In this document: positions 1 to 6,497 of the stretch, in pieces | How the letters are laid out: the number at the start of each line of letters is the position of its first letter | How positions within the stretch are numbered: the first letter of the stretch is position 1 | Assembly (NCBI GenBank): GCA_937974415.1 | Contig: CALJXB010000051.1 | Span: forward strand, 1 to 8,951 | Direction: 5' to 3' | From: an uncultured Kiloniellales bacterium | GTDB lineage: Bacteria; Pseudomonadota; Alphaproteobacteria; Kiloniellales; JAKSDN01 | Length of the DNA: 8,951 bases | Translations under genes and position numbers: made by a program | The notes under the pieces: model-generated | Databases searched by the model: none | Seen by the model: the letters and a program-made list of their open reading frames with translations, nothing else | Told to the model about the DNA's origin: nothing

Positions 1-1034
1 GCCTCCGACATGCCCTCGCGCAGTCGCCAGAAGGCCGCCGCCTGGGCGGCGCTCGCGGCCAAGGCCGCGTCGGCGATCAAGCCGTCGTCGAAGGCTTCGG
101 CCAACAAAGCCTCCAGGGTCTCTGCCAAGTGGTCGCCGGCCCTGCCGCTCGCCAACTCCAGCAGCAGGTACCAGGGGTGCGGATCGCCGAGGGGATCGCT
201 CGTGTCGGGGATATGCCGGAGGGTGAACTCCAGGCCGAGGCGCGGCATGAGCTCGACGCAGTCGAGCTGGTCGCCGGCCACGGCCCGGGCGCGCTCAAGA
301 ATCGCCATGGCGTGTTCGACGTCGGCCAGGCCGATAAAGGCCGTGGCTTTCTGAGCCGGCGCCGGATAGAGGCGCAAAACCGCGGCGGTGATGATGCCGA
401 GGGTACCTTCGGCGCCGATGAAGAGCTGCTTCAGGTCGTAGCCCGTGTTGTCCTTGCGCAGCCGCCGCAGGCCGTCCCACACCCGGCCGTCGGCCAGCAC
501 CACCTCGAGGCCGAGCACCAGGTCGCGCATGTTGCCGTAGCGCAGCACGTGGATGCCGCCGGCATTGGTCGAGAGATTGCCGCCGATCTGGCAGCTGCCC
601 TCGGCGGCCAGACTCAAGGGGAACAGGCGCTCCGCCTCGGCAGCGGCGGCCTGAACGTTGGCCAGGAGGCAGCCGGCCTCCACGGTGATGGTGTTGTCGA
701 CCGGGTCGAGGTCTCGGATGCGGTTCATGCGCGTGAGGTTCACCAAGAGCGCGCGCCCATCTTCCGGCGGCACTTGGCCGCCGACCAGACCGGTGTTGCC
801 GCCCTGGGGGACAACCGGCACCTGGGCCGTGGCCGCGATGGACACGACCGCCGCCACCTCCGTCGTAGACGCCGGTTTCACCAGTGCGAGCGCGGCGCCC
901 CGATAGCGCCCGCGCAGCTCCTCCAGATGCGGCGCCATCTCCCCCGGGTCGGTAACCAGTCCCTTGGCGCCGACCGCCTTGGCGATCGCGTCAATGAGGG
1001 CGCTGTCGTGCCCGGTTTTGGAAGCCTTCGACAT
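1..1034 (-). CDS. FAD-binding oxidoreductase, D-2-hydroxyglutarate dehydrogenase-like (GlcD/D2HGDH family), C-terminus cut by window edge
   Basis: The protein is a flavoenzyme of the FAD_binding_4 / FAD-oxidase_C family, which oxidises D-2-hydroxy acids (D-2-hydroxyglutarate, D-lactate, glycolate) and passes electrons to a carrier. The frame is open from ATG at 1034 to base 1, giving 344 residues, and an in-frame TAG lies four codons before the ATG, so this start is the earliest. The PP-loop FAD motif PQGGNTGLVGG is at about residues 76-86. The second FAD segment is GSCQIGGNLSTNAGG (about 146-160), then LRYGNMRDLVLGLEVVLADG and RKDNTGYDLKQLFIGAEGT (about 193-211). These segments resemble human D2HGDH closely as I recall it, so a D-2-hydroxyglutarate substrate is favoured. 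The His/Glu metal ligands that would settle the substrate lie beyond the window; about 120 residues are missing. It follows sua5 by 52 bases, probably in the same transcript. No strong Shine-Dalgarno is visible. D-lactate dehydrogenase is the main alternative. Confidence 0.92.
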   Translation of the reverse strand, partial: MSKASKTGHDSALIDAIAKAVGAKGLVTDPGEMAPHLEELRGRYRGAALALVKPASTTEVAAVVSIAATAQVPVVPQGGNTGLVGGQVPPEDGRALLVNLTRMNRIRDLDPVDNTITVEAGCLLANVQAAAAEAERLFPLSLAAEGSCQIGGNLSTNAGGIHVLRYGNMRDLVLGLEVVLADGRVWDGLRRLRKDNTGYDLKQLFIGAEGTLGIITAAVLRLYPAPAQKATAFIGLADVEHAMAILERARAVAGDQLDCVELMPRLGLEFTLRHIPDTSDPLGDPHPWYLLLELASGRAGDHLAETLEALLAEAFDDGLIADAALAASAAQAAAFWRLREGMSE

Positions 1035-1086
1035 GTCGTGAATCTAAGAGCTGGAGGAGGCCTTGGCCAGCGGTGGCTTTAGGCGC

Positions 1087-2079
1087 TCATCCGCGCGGCG
1101 TGGCGGCGCGCCGGAGTCGGTCGTTTATGGCGGCCCCGAGACCGCGTTCGGGGATCGGCATCACGGCGATGGCGGCATGGCGGGGGTCGTCGAGGGCGTG
1201 CAGCATCGCGTAGAGGTTGGCGGCCGCCTCAATCAGATCGCCGCTTTCGCTCAGATTGAGGGTTGTCCGGGCGCCGGACGCGGGCGCGGGGCCGAAGGCC
1301 AGCAGAGCTTCGTCCCCGCCGGCGTGGCGAGCCTCCAGCCTGAGCGGCCGGCCCGGCGCGTAGTGGCTGGCGAGCCTGCCGGGCGAGCGCGGGGCGGTGT
1401 CCTCTCTGTCATCGTCTTCGATAGGACCGAGGGCGGCCTCGAGGTCCTCTTTGGGGACGCCGCCGGGCCGCAGCAGTGCCGGCCGCGCGCCGGTCAGATC
1501 GAGGACGCTCGATTCGAGGCCGACCGCGCACGGGCCGCCGTCCAGGATTAGATCGACGCGACCGTCCAAGCTCTCGGCCACATGGGCCGCTGTGGTCGGG
1601 CTCACGCCGCCCGAGGCGTTGGCGCTGGGCGCCGCCAGAGGCCGGCCGACGGTGGCCAAGAGGTGCTGGGCGACGGGATGGCCAGGCACCCGCACCGCCA
1701 GGCTGTCGAGGCCGGCACTGCAGAGATAGGAGATCTTCGTCTCCGCGCGCCGGGGCAAGACGAGGGTGAGCGGCCCCGGCCAGAAGCGCTCGGCCGCCGT
1801 CCGTGCCAGCGCGTCGATCTCGACGCAGTCTGCCGCTTGCTCGAAGTCGGGCAGATGCACGATCAGGGGATTGAAGCGGGGCCGGCTCTTGGCCTCGAAG
1901 ATAGCCGCGACCGCCCGGTCGTTCGTCGCGTCGGCGCCGAGGCCGTAAACTGTTTCGGTGGGGAAGGCGACCAGGCCGCCGGCGCGCAAAATTTCTGCCG
2001 CCCGGGCGATGGAACCCTGGTCAGCGGGGACGATGCCGCCCGGCCCGCCGCTTAAGTTCTTGATGTCTTCTGCGCTCAT
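1087..2079 (-). CDS. sua5: L-threonylcarbamoyladenylate synthase (Sua5/YrdC/YwlC type)
   Basis: This cytoplasmic enzyme makes threonylcarbamoyl-AMP from threonine, bicarbonate and ATP. It is the first step of the t6A37 modification of tRNAs that read ANN codons; TsaD with TsaB/TsaE then transfers the group. The 330-residue length fits the two-domain Sua5 form rather than the short TsaC. The YrdC domain (about 20-215) has FPTETVYGLGADA (39-51), the KSRP..NPLIVHL nucleotide/bicarbonate motif (64-76), FWPGPLTLVL (99-108), SLAVRVPGHP (126-135) and APSANASGG (150-158). The conserved linker appears as SPGRLASHYAP (232-242), followed by a Sua5 C-terminal domain ending in a typical AINDRLRRAA segment. 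The start follows the MATE gene by 57 bases. A nearby upstream ATG (RC of about 2097-2099) is out of frame, which supports 2079. The gene is normally housekeeping, so its place behind a transporter and hydrolase probably reflects local chromosomal order rather than shared function. Confidence 0.96.
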   Translation of the reverse strand: MSAEDIKNLSGGPGGIVPADQGSIARAAEILRAGGLVAFPTETVYGLGADATNDRAVAAIFEAKSRPRFNPLIVHLPDFEQAADCVEIDALARTAAERFWPGPLTLVLPRRAETKISYLCSAGLDSLAVRVPGHPVAQHLLATVGRPLAAPSANASGGVSPTTAAHVAESLDGRVDLILDGGPCAVGLESSVLDLTGARPALLRPGGVPKEDLEAALGPIEDDDREDTAPRSPGRLASHYAPGRPLRLEARHAGGDEALLAFGPAPASGARTTLNLSESGDLIEAAANLYAMLHALDDPRHAAIAVMPIPERGLGAAINDRLRRAATPRG

Positions 2080-2136
2080 GGCGCCGCATTAAAGCCCATG
2101 GGATCGGCCGCGGGAAAGGCGTGGTTTGAATCCAGT

Positions 2137-3492
2137 TCAGTCGGCCGGACCGGCGACGGCCCGCTCCAAGCGCGGAAAGTAGAAGCCGAGGGTGATCGTG
2201 CGCGCCGCCATGAATACCATCAGCGAGAGCCAGAGGCCGTGATTCCCCAAAGCCGGGATAAGCAGCCAGCAAGCGGCCAGGTAAACGGCGAGCGAGGCGA
2301 TCATGGCGTTGCGCATCTCGGCGCTTCGGGTCGTGCCGACGAAGATCCCGTCGAGCTGAAAGCTCCAGACCGATATGAGTGGTGCGACGACCATCCACGG
2401 CAGATAGGCGATCGCGGTGAGACGGACCTCCGGGATGTCGGAAAACAGCGCGATGATCTGCGTACCCATCAGCCAAAAGATCAGCGCCGACAGGATCGCG
2501 AAACCCAAAGCCCAGAGGGTCGAGACTTGCACGGCGCGACGAAAATCCGACCGAGAACGACGGCCGAGGGCATTGCCGGCCAGGACTTCCACGGCATTGG
2601 CGAAACCGTCCATGGCGTAGGCCGAGACGAACAGGAACTGCATCAGGACGGCATTGGCCGCCAGGATGAGGTCGCCCATCTCCGCGCCCCGGGCCGTGAA
2701 ATAGGCAAAGCCGAAGATTAGGCAGAGCGTGCGGATCATGATGTTGGTATTGACATGGAGCAGGGCGGTAAGGCGCCTGCGGTCGGCCAGCCGCGACCAG
2801 GTGATCGACGGGTCTCGCGTCACCAGCGCTTTTCGCACGAAGACGAAGGCCAAGGCGATGCCGCCCACCTGGGCGATCAGGGTGGCGAGCGCCACGCCCT
2901 CGATGCCCCACCCGAATCCGACGACGAACAGCAGATCCAGTGCGATGTTCGTGCCGTTGAGCGCGAGCTGAAGAACCAGGATCAGCCCGGCCCGCTGCTG
3001 CCCGAGGAGCCAGCCCAAGATGACGTAGTTGGCCAACGCGAAGGGCGCGCTCCATATCCGGATGGCATAGTAGGATCGGGCGAGGCCTTCGACCTGCGGG
3101 CTGGTGTCCATCACGGCGAAGGCGAGAGCGACGATGGGGACTTGCAAGAGGATGAGGAGCAGGCCGAGCGCCACAGCAAGAGCCATGGCGCGGATCAGCG
3201 TCGCGCGTACTTCCGTCCTGTCGCCGGCGCCTTGGGCCTGGGCGGTGAAGCCCGAGGTGCTCATCTGAAGGAAGCCGAAGCCCCAGAACAGGAAGTCGAA
3301 GATCACCGCCCCGATCGCGACGCCGCCGATATAGGCAGGGTCGGGCAGGTGGCCCATGACCGCGGTGTCCACGGCGCCCAACAGAGGTGTCGAGATGTTA
3401 GCGAGGATGATCGGCCCGGCCAATCGCCAGACGCGGCTATTCCACTGAATTAAGCCGTCGCTGGGCAGGCAGGGGGCGTGGGAGGTGCTCAT
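2137..3492 (-). CDS. MATE family (DinF-like) multidrug/metabolite efflux transporter
   Basis: This 451-residue inner-membrane protein is of normal length for MATE exporters, which couple Na+ or H+ entry to export of organic cations, drugs or metabolites. The first MatE repeat begins near residue 20 (WRLAGPIILANISTPLLGAV, then DTAVMGHL). The DinF-branch signature LPDPAYIGGVAIGA (49-62) and the GFLQMSTSGFTAQAQGAGD region (73-91) follow. Many hydrophobic segments are visible, consistent with about 12 helices in two six-helix halves; the second half starts near residue 230-240 (LTALLHVNTNIMIRTL). The start lies 21 bases after the stop of the GGT-like gene with no clear Shine-Dalgarno, so translation may be coupled to that gene. 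The substrate cannot be read from sequence. Its position directly behind a hydrolase makes export of a related amide or amino-acid compound conceivable, but DinF members are also general stress pumps. Confidence 0.93.
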   Translation of the reverse strand: MSTSHAPCLPSDGLIQWNSRVWRLAGPIILANISTPLLGAVDTAVMGHLPDPAYIGGVAIGAVIFDFLFWGFGFLQMSTSGFTAQAQGAGDRTEVRATLIRAMALAVALGLLLILLQVPIVALAFAVMDTSPQVEGLARSYYAIRIWSAPFALANYVILGWLLGQQRAGLILVLQLALNGTNIALDLLFVVGFGWGIEGVALATLIAQVGGIALAFVFVRKALVTRDPSITWSRLADRRRLTALLHVNTNIMIRTLCLIFGFAYFTARGAEMGDLILAANAVLMQFLFVSAYAMDGFANAVEVLAGNALGRRSRSDFRRAVQVSTLWALGFAILSALIFWLMGTQIIALFSDIPEVRLTAIAYLPWMVVAPLISVWSFQLDGIFVGTTRSAEMRNAMIASLAVYLAACWLLIPALGNHGLWLSLMVFMAARTITLGFYFPRLERAVAGPAD

Positions 3493-3513
3493 GGATCGGC
3501 CGCCGGTTCGCCG

Positions 3514-5298
3514 TCAACGGCCGGCCGCGTAGCCCTGCATCAGCCGCGGGTTGGCCGCGGCTTTCAGCAGGTCGCCGTCCTTGACGGCGGCGGAGAGGCG
3601 CCCAAGGGACCAGTCTTCGGCCAAGGTCAGCCGGTGGCCGCGGCCCTTCAGGCCGGCAATCGTCGCCTCCGGGAACCGACTCTCGACGATGAGCGAGCCA
3701 AGATCCGCCCCCCGCGGCCAGAAGGAATCGACCAGGTGGTCGGTCTGGAATGCCGGCGCATCGATGGCTTCCTGCAGGTTCATGCCGTGATGCAGGTGGC
3801 GGAGCGCGAAGGTCAGAGTCCACTGGTCCTGATAGTCGCCGCCGGGGGTGCCGAAGACCATGTAGGGTTCGCCGTCGCGCAAGACCAGGTTGACCGAAAG
3901 CGTGGTGCGCGGGCGTTTGCCGGGGGCGAGTCCAGCCGGATGATCCTCGTCGAGCCAGAACATCTGGGCCCGGGTGTTGAGACAAAAGCCAAGCTCCGGG
4001 ATGATCGGCGAGCCGTGCAGCCAGCCTCCCGAGGGGGTCGCCGAGACCATGTTGCCGTGACGGTCGACCACGTCGATATGGCAGGTGTCGCCGCCCACGA
4101 GGTCGGCCTCCAAGGTGGGCTCCCCGCCGCCCAGGGTGTCGTTCGCCATCTGGAGACGGCGGACGGCGGCCTCGACATCGACCCTACCGGGGTGACCGGG
4201 CACCTGGCCGGGCAAGATATCCAGTGATGCAGTTTCGGCGATGAGCGCCCTGCGCGCCGCGTTGTAGTCGCGCGACAGCAGGGTCTCGAGCGGCACATCG
4301 ACGAAATCGGGATCGCCGTAGAAGGCCTCCCGGTCGGCGAAGGCGAGCTTGGCTGCCTCGGTCACGAGGTGCACGAACTCAGGGCCCAGCGGATCCAGCG
4401 ACGCGAGATCGCTGTCGGACAGGAGGGCCAATTGCTGAAGGAACACCGGCCCCTGACCCCAGGGTCGGGTCTTGCAGAAGGTGTGGCCCCAGCATTCGTA
4501 GGTGACCGGCGCCTCCTTGGTCGCCTGCCAGCCGGCCATGTCGTCGCCAGTAAGCAGGCCGCCGTGCCGCATGCCCGAGGTGTCCAGCCATTCGGTCTCG
4601 CGGCAGAAGGCGTCGATGGCGTTGGCCACGAAACCCCGATACCAGGCGTCTCGCAGGGCCTCAATCTGCCCGTCGCGATCGCTTGTCTTGGCCTCGGCCT
4701 CGTCCAAAAGGCGTCGGTAGGTGGCCGCCAAGACAGGATTTCGAAACCGGGACCCGGGCGGCGGGACCGCGCCGCCGGGCAGGTAGACGGCGGCCGATGT
4801 GGGCCACTCACTCAGGAAGAGGTCTCGGACCAAGGCGATCTTGGCGGAGATGCCGGCGACCAGCGGATAACCGCCCTCGGCGTAGCCGATGGCGAACTCG
4901 AGCACCTCGCGGGGCCGTAGGGTGCCGTGATCGCGCAGCAGGAGCATCCAGGCATCGAACGCGCCCGGCACGACCGTCGCCAACAGGCCACTGCCCGGCA
5001 CCAGGTCGAGGCCGAGGTCCCGGTAACGCTCGATTGTGGCCGCTGCCGGGGCCACCCCCTGGCCGCAGATCACCACCTGCCGGCCGCTTGCGGCGTCGTT
5101 CAAGATGATTGGCACCTCGCCGCCCGGCCCGTTGAGATGGGGCTCGACCACCTGAAGCACCAACCCGGCCGCCACGGCGGCGTCGAAGGCGTTGCCGCCG
5201 CACTCCAGGGCGGCCATGCCGGACGCCGAGGCGAGCCAGTGGGTCGAGGCGACGACGCCGAAGGTCCCCTGAATTTCCGGGCGTGTAGTGAAGCTCAT
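3514..5298 (-). CDS. Gamma-glutamyltransferase family Ntn hydrolase (atypical, probably cytoplasmic amidohydrolase)
   Basis: This 594-residue proenzyme of the GGT family should self-cleave before a threonine that then acts as N-terminal nucleophile. Family landmarks are ASGMAALECGGNAFDAAVAA (25-44), NGPGGE (56-61), GQGVAPAAAT (79-88), the nucleophile region GGDTCHIDVVD (402-412), ELGFCLN (435-441), GKRPRTTLS (460-468) and GTPGGDYQDQ (483-492). T405 aligns with E. coli GGT T391, predicting subunits of about 404 and 190 residues. Several glutamyl-binding residues known from E. coli GGT are replaced: R114 by Q80, N411 by G425, Q430 by R443, D433 by M446; S462/S463 become T465/T466. The N-terminus (MSFTTRPEIQ) has no signal peptide, unlike periplasmic GGTs. 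Together these suggest an amide substrate other than ordinary gamma-glutamyl compounds. The fold family also holds oxamate amidohydrolase HpxW, CapD and cephalosporin acylases. An AGGT Shine-Dalgarno-like element sits 7 bases before the ATG. It is the first gene of the leftward operon and is divergent from the LysR gene. Confidence 0.9.
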   Translation of the reverse strand: MSFTTRPEIQGTFGVVASTHWLASASGMAALECGGNAFDAAVAAGLVLQVVEPHLNGPGGEVPIILNDAASGRQVVICGQGVAPAAATIERYRDLGLDLVPGSGLLATVVPGAFDAWMLLLRDHGTLRPREVLEFAIGYAEGGYPLVAGISAKIALVRDLFLSEWPTSAAVYLPGGAVPPPGSRFRNPVLAATYRRLLDEAEAKTSDRDGQIEALRDAWYRGFVANAIDAFCRETEWLDTSGMRHGGLLTGDDMAGWQATKEAPVTYECWGHTFCKTRPWGQGPVFLQQLALLSDSDLASLDPLGPEFVHLVTEAAKLAFADREAFYGDPDFVDVPLETLLSRDYNAARRALIAETASLDILPGQVPGHPGRVDVEAAVRRLQMANDTLGGGEPTLEADLVGGDTCHIDVVDRHGNMVSATPSGGWLHGSPIIPELGFCLNTRAQMFWLDEDHPAGLAPGKRPRTTLSVNLVLRDGEPYMVFGTPGGDYQDQWTLTFALRHLHHGMNLQEAIDAPAFQTDHLVDSFWPRGADLGSLIVESRFPEATIAGLKGRGHRLTLAEDWSLGRLSAAVKDGDLLKAAANPRLMQGYAAGR

Positions 5299-5482
5299 GA
5301 TCTTACCTGTCCGTCGTCACCAGCGCCGCAGCGATAAGGCGGCACCTTGATAATGGTCAGAGATTTCCGAGGGCCTCATCGAGGGGCCTGAGATGAATCT
5401 AAGCTAAACAATTGTGTTGTGTATTTTCGAATATTGCATAGTCTGTAAACGAATTTGTTTAGAGGGGGCGGTAGCGGCCGGA
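5299..5482. promoter_or_regulatory. Divergent intergenic region between the GGT-like gene and the LysR gene
   Basis: These 184 bases separate two divergently transcribed genes, so they should hold promoters in both directions and the LysR regulator's binding sites. Bases about 5400-5462 are strikingly AT-rich against G+C-rich surroundings. The part nearer the GGT-like gene (5299-5399) is more mixed and includes a near-direct repeat GAGGGCCT / GAGGGGCCT at 5369-5376 and 5381-5389. I looked for -35/-10 pairs on both strands; only weak matches were found (for example TTTACA on the minus strand at 5449-5444 without a good -10), so no promoter is placed. Confidence 0.7.
5404..5462. repeat. Operator-like repeat cluster (TAAAC...AATT elements), candidate LysR binding site
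   Basis: An 8-base inverted repeat is formed by CTAAACAA (5404-5411) and TTGTTTAG (5455-5462). The right arm lies within a local near-palindrome, TAAACGAATTTGTTTA (5446-5461), in which seven of eight base pairs match. The left element TAAACAATTGTG (5405-5416) contains the perfect palindrome ACAATTGT (5408-5415). The two TAAAC elements begin 41 bases apart, about four helical turns, which suits the paired recognition and activation sites of a LysR tetramer. The symmetry is directly visible; the operator role is inferred. Confidence 0.5.
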
Positions 5483-6400
5483 ATGTCTCTCAACTGGGAC
5501 GATTTGCGCATTTTTCTGGCGGTTGCCCGCGAAGGCAACCTGTCGGCCGCTGCGCGTAGCCTCAGGGTGACGCAGCCGACGGTCGGCCGGCGCTTGCGGG
5601 CGTTGGAACAAAGGCTGGCGGCGCGCCTGTTCGACCGCCTGTCCGAGGGCTTCGTGCCGACCGTGGCCGGCGCCGAACTGCTGCCTCTGGCGGAGGAAAT
5701 GGAGCGCTCCGCGGAAGCCCTGGAGCGCCGCCAGGCCAGCTTGGCCGATACGGTGAGCGGCACGGTCCGGATCTCCGTCATGGAGGCCATGGCCCGTTTC
5801 CTTGCGGAGTTCATGCTGGATCTGAGGGGCCGGCTGCCGGAGATCGAAATCGAGCTCGCCTTCACCCATCTCGGGGCCAACCTGTCCAAGCGCGAGGCCG
5901 ACCTGCTGATTCGCGAGTGCATGCCGGACAACCCGGGCTTGATCGCACGCAAGCTGGGCGACCTGTCCTATGCCATCTATGGGGAGATGGGACTGGTCGA
6001 ACGGAATCCGGCGACGAGAGGTGAGGCGCGGTATCGAGAGTGTCCTTGGGTAGGTTACGACGAGGAGCACTCTCACTTCACCGATCAACAATGGCTGCTT
6101 GAGCGTTTGGCGGGCCGGGTTCCGGCGGTTCGCGTCAACAACGGTTTGGTGCTGCACGAGGCTGTGCGCCGGGGCGCAGGGCTGGGCGTTTTGCCGTGCC
6201 TTGCAGGCGATTGGGATCCAGCCCTGGTGCGGCTGACGCCGCCCCTGGCCGAACTCGACAGCACACAATACCTCATCGTTCATCGCGATTTGCGCCGGAC
6301 TCCCGGCGTCCGCGCGGTCATGGATGAGTTGGTGGTCCTGTTCCAGAGAGAAGCACACAGGCTGACGGGACACGTCGAGGGAGTTGCGAAGACGGCCTAA
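5483..6400 (+). CDS. LysR family transcriptional regulator (candidate DgcR-like regulator of dgcNA)
   Basis: This 305-residue DNA-binding regulator has an N-terminal winged helix-turn-helix (about residues 4-63: WDDLRIFLAVAREGNLSAAA, then VTQPTVGRRLRALEQ and ARLFDR) and a C-terminal LysR effector-binding domain (about 93-295, beginning GTVRISVMEAM). The open frame extends upstream to a GTG at 5414. I chose ATG 5483 because MSLNWDDLR is where relatives normally begin and because the extra 23 codons would run through the AT-rich operator-like segment. A purine run, GAGGGGG (5462-5468), lies a little far upstream. The gene is divergent from the GGT-like gene and 97 bases ahead of the chosen dgcN start. 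Adjacent LysR genes usually control the divergent or downstream genes, so regulation of dgcN-dgcA, and perhaps of the hydrolase operon, in response to D-glutamate or a derivative is plausible. The effector cannot be read from the sequence. Confidence 0.92.
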   Translation: MSLNWDDLRIFLAVAREGNLSAAARSLRVTQPTVGRRLRALEQRLAARLFDRLSEGFVPTVAGAELLPLAEEMERSAEALERRQASLADTVSGTVRISVMEAMARFLAEFMLDLRGRLPEIEIELAFTHLGANLSKREADLLIRECMPDNPGLIARKLGDLSYAIYGEMGLVERNPATRGEARYRECPWVGYDEEHSHFTDQQWLLERLAGRVPAVRVNNGLVLHEAVRRGAGLGVLPCLAGDWDPALVRLTPPLAELDSTQYLIVHRDLRRTPGVRAVMDELVVLFQREAHRLTGHVEGVAKTA

Positions 6401-6413
6401 ACAGAATTTGTGA
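6398..6413 (+). promoter_or_regulatory. Candidate second operator upstream of dgcN, overlapping the lysR stop codon
   Basis: TAAACAGAATTTGTGA begins with the regulator's own TAA stop codon. It shares TAAAC followed by GAATTTGT with the element at 5446-5458, with one extra base between the two blocks. Both copies are AT-rich islands in G+C-rich DNA and each precedes a gene of the plus-strand block, so a common regulator site is a reasonable inference. No convincing sigma-70 pair was found nearby. Confidence 0.4.
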
Positions 6414-6423
6414 CTGCCGGCAG
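6414..6423. repeat. Short perfect palindrome CTGCCGGCAG in the lysR-dgcN gap
   Basis: A 10-base perfect palindrome lies 14 bases after the regulator's stop codon, directly following the operator-like element. It is too short, and lacks a following T-run, to be called an intrinsic terminator. It may be chance in G+C-rich DNA. Confidence 0.25.
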
Positions 6424-6448
6424 AGGGCCGATTCGGTAAACATGTCCG

Positions 6449-6473
6449 GCCCCGTCGAGGGAAGAGGCGGGGC
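6449..6473 (+). other. Possible mRNA hairpin in the dgcN leader
   Basis: GCCCCGTC (6449-6456) can pair with GGCGGGGC (6466-6473), counting one G-U pair, around a 9-base purine-rich loop GAGGGAAGA. It sits 24 bases before the chosen dgcN start. No T-run follows, so it is not a standard terminator. It would hide a Shine-Dalgarno-like GAGG in the loop, which argues against the upstream ATG at 6480 being the main start. Any regulatory role is inferred. Confidence 0.3.
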
Positions 6474-6487
6474 ATCGATATGAGCGC

Positions 6488-6496
6488 GGGGGGAAA
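6488..6496 (+). promoter_or_regulatory. Ribosome binding site deciding the dgcN start
   Basis: The run GGGGGGAAA ends one base before the ATG at 6498, placing its G-rich part 4-9 bases upstream. This is a better position than the GAGG elements before the in-frame ATG at 6480. The downstream ATG also gives the usual family N-terminus. Confidence 0.5.
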
Positions 6497-6497
6497 C

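Noticed and set aside
129..1082. Plus-strand open frame of 317 codons opposite the FAD oxidoreductase
   Set aside because: Low-complexity Gly/Ala/Arg/His composition typical of the antisense of a G+C-rich gene; the minus-strand frame has clear FAD-binding motifs.
2021..3055. Minus-strand open frame of 344 codons overlapping the MATE and sua5 genes
   Set aside because: Arg/Pro/Gly-rich out-of-frame reading of the MATE gene, whose own frame has the family motifs and hydrophobic segments.
5369..5389. Possible hairpin or terminator formed by GAGGGCCT and GAGGGGCCT
   Set aside because: The arms are closer to a direct repeat than an inverted one, pairing needs a bulge, and there is no T-run on either strand.
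5414..5482. N-terminal extension of the LysR protein from GTG 5414
   Set aside because: The 23 extra residues are Cys-rich and unlike LysR N-termini, and the DNA is the AT-rich operator-like region; ATG 5483 is preferred.
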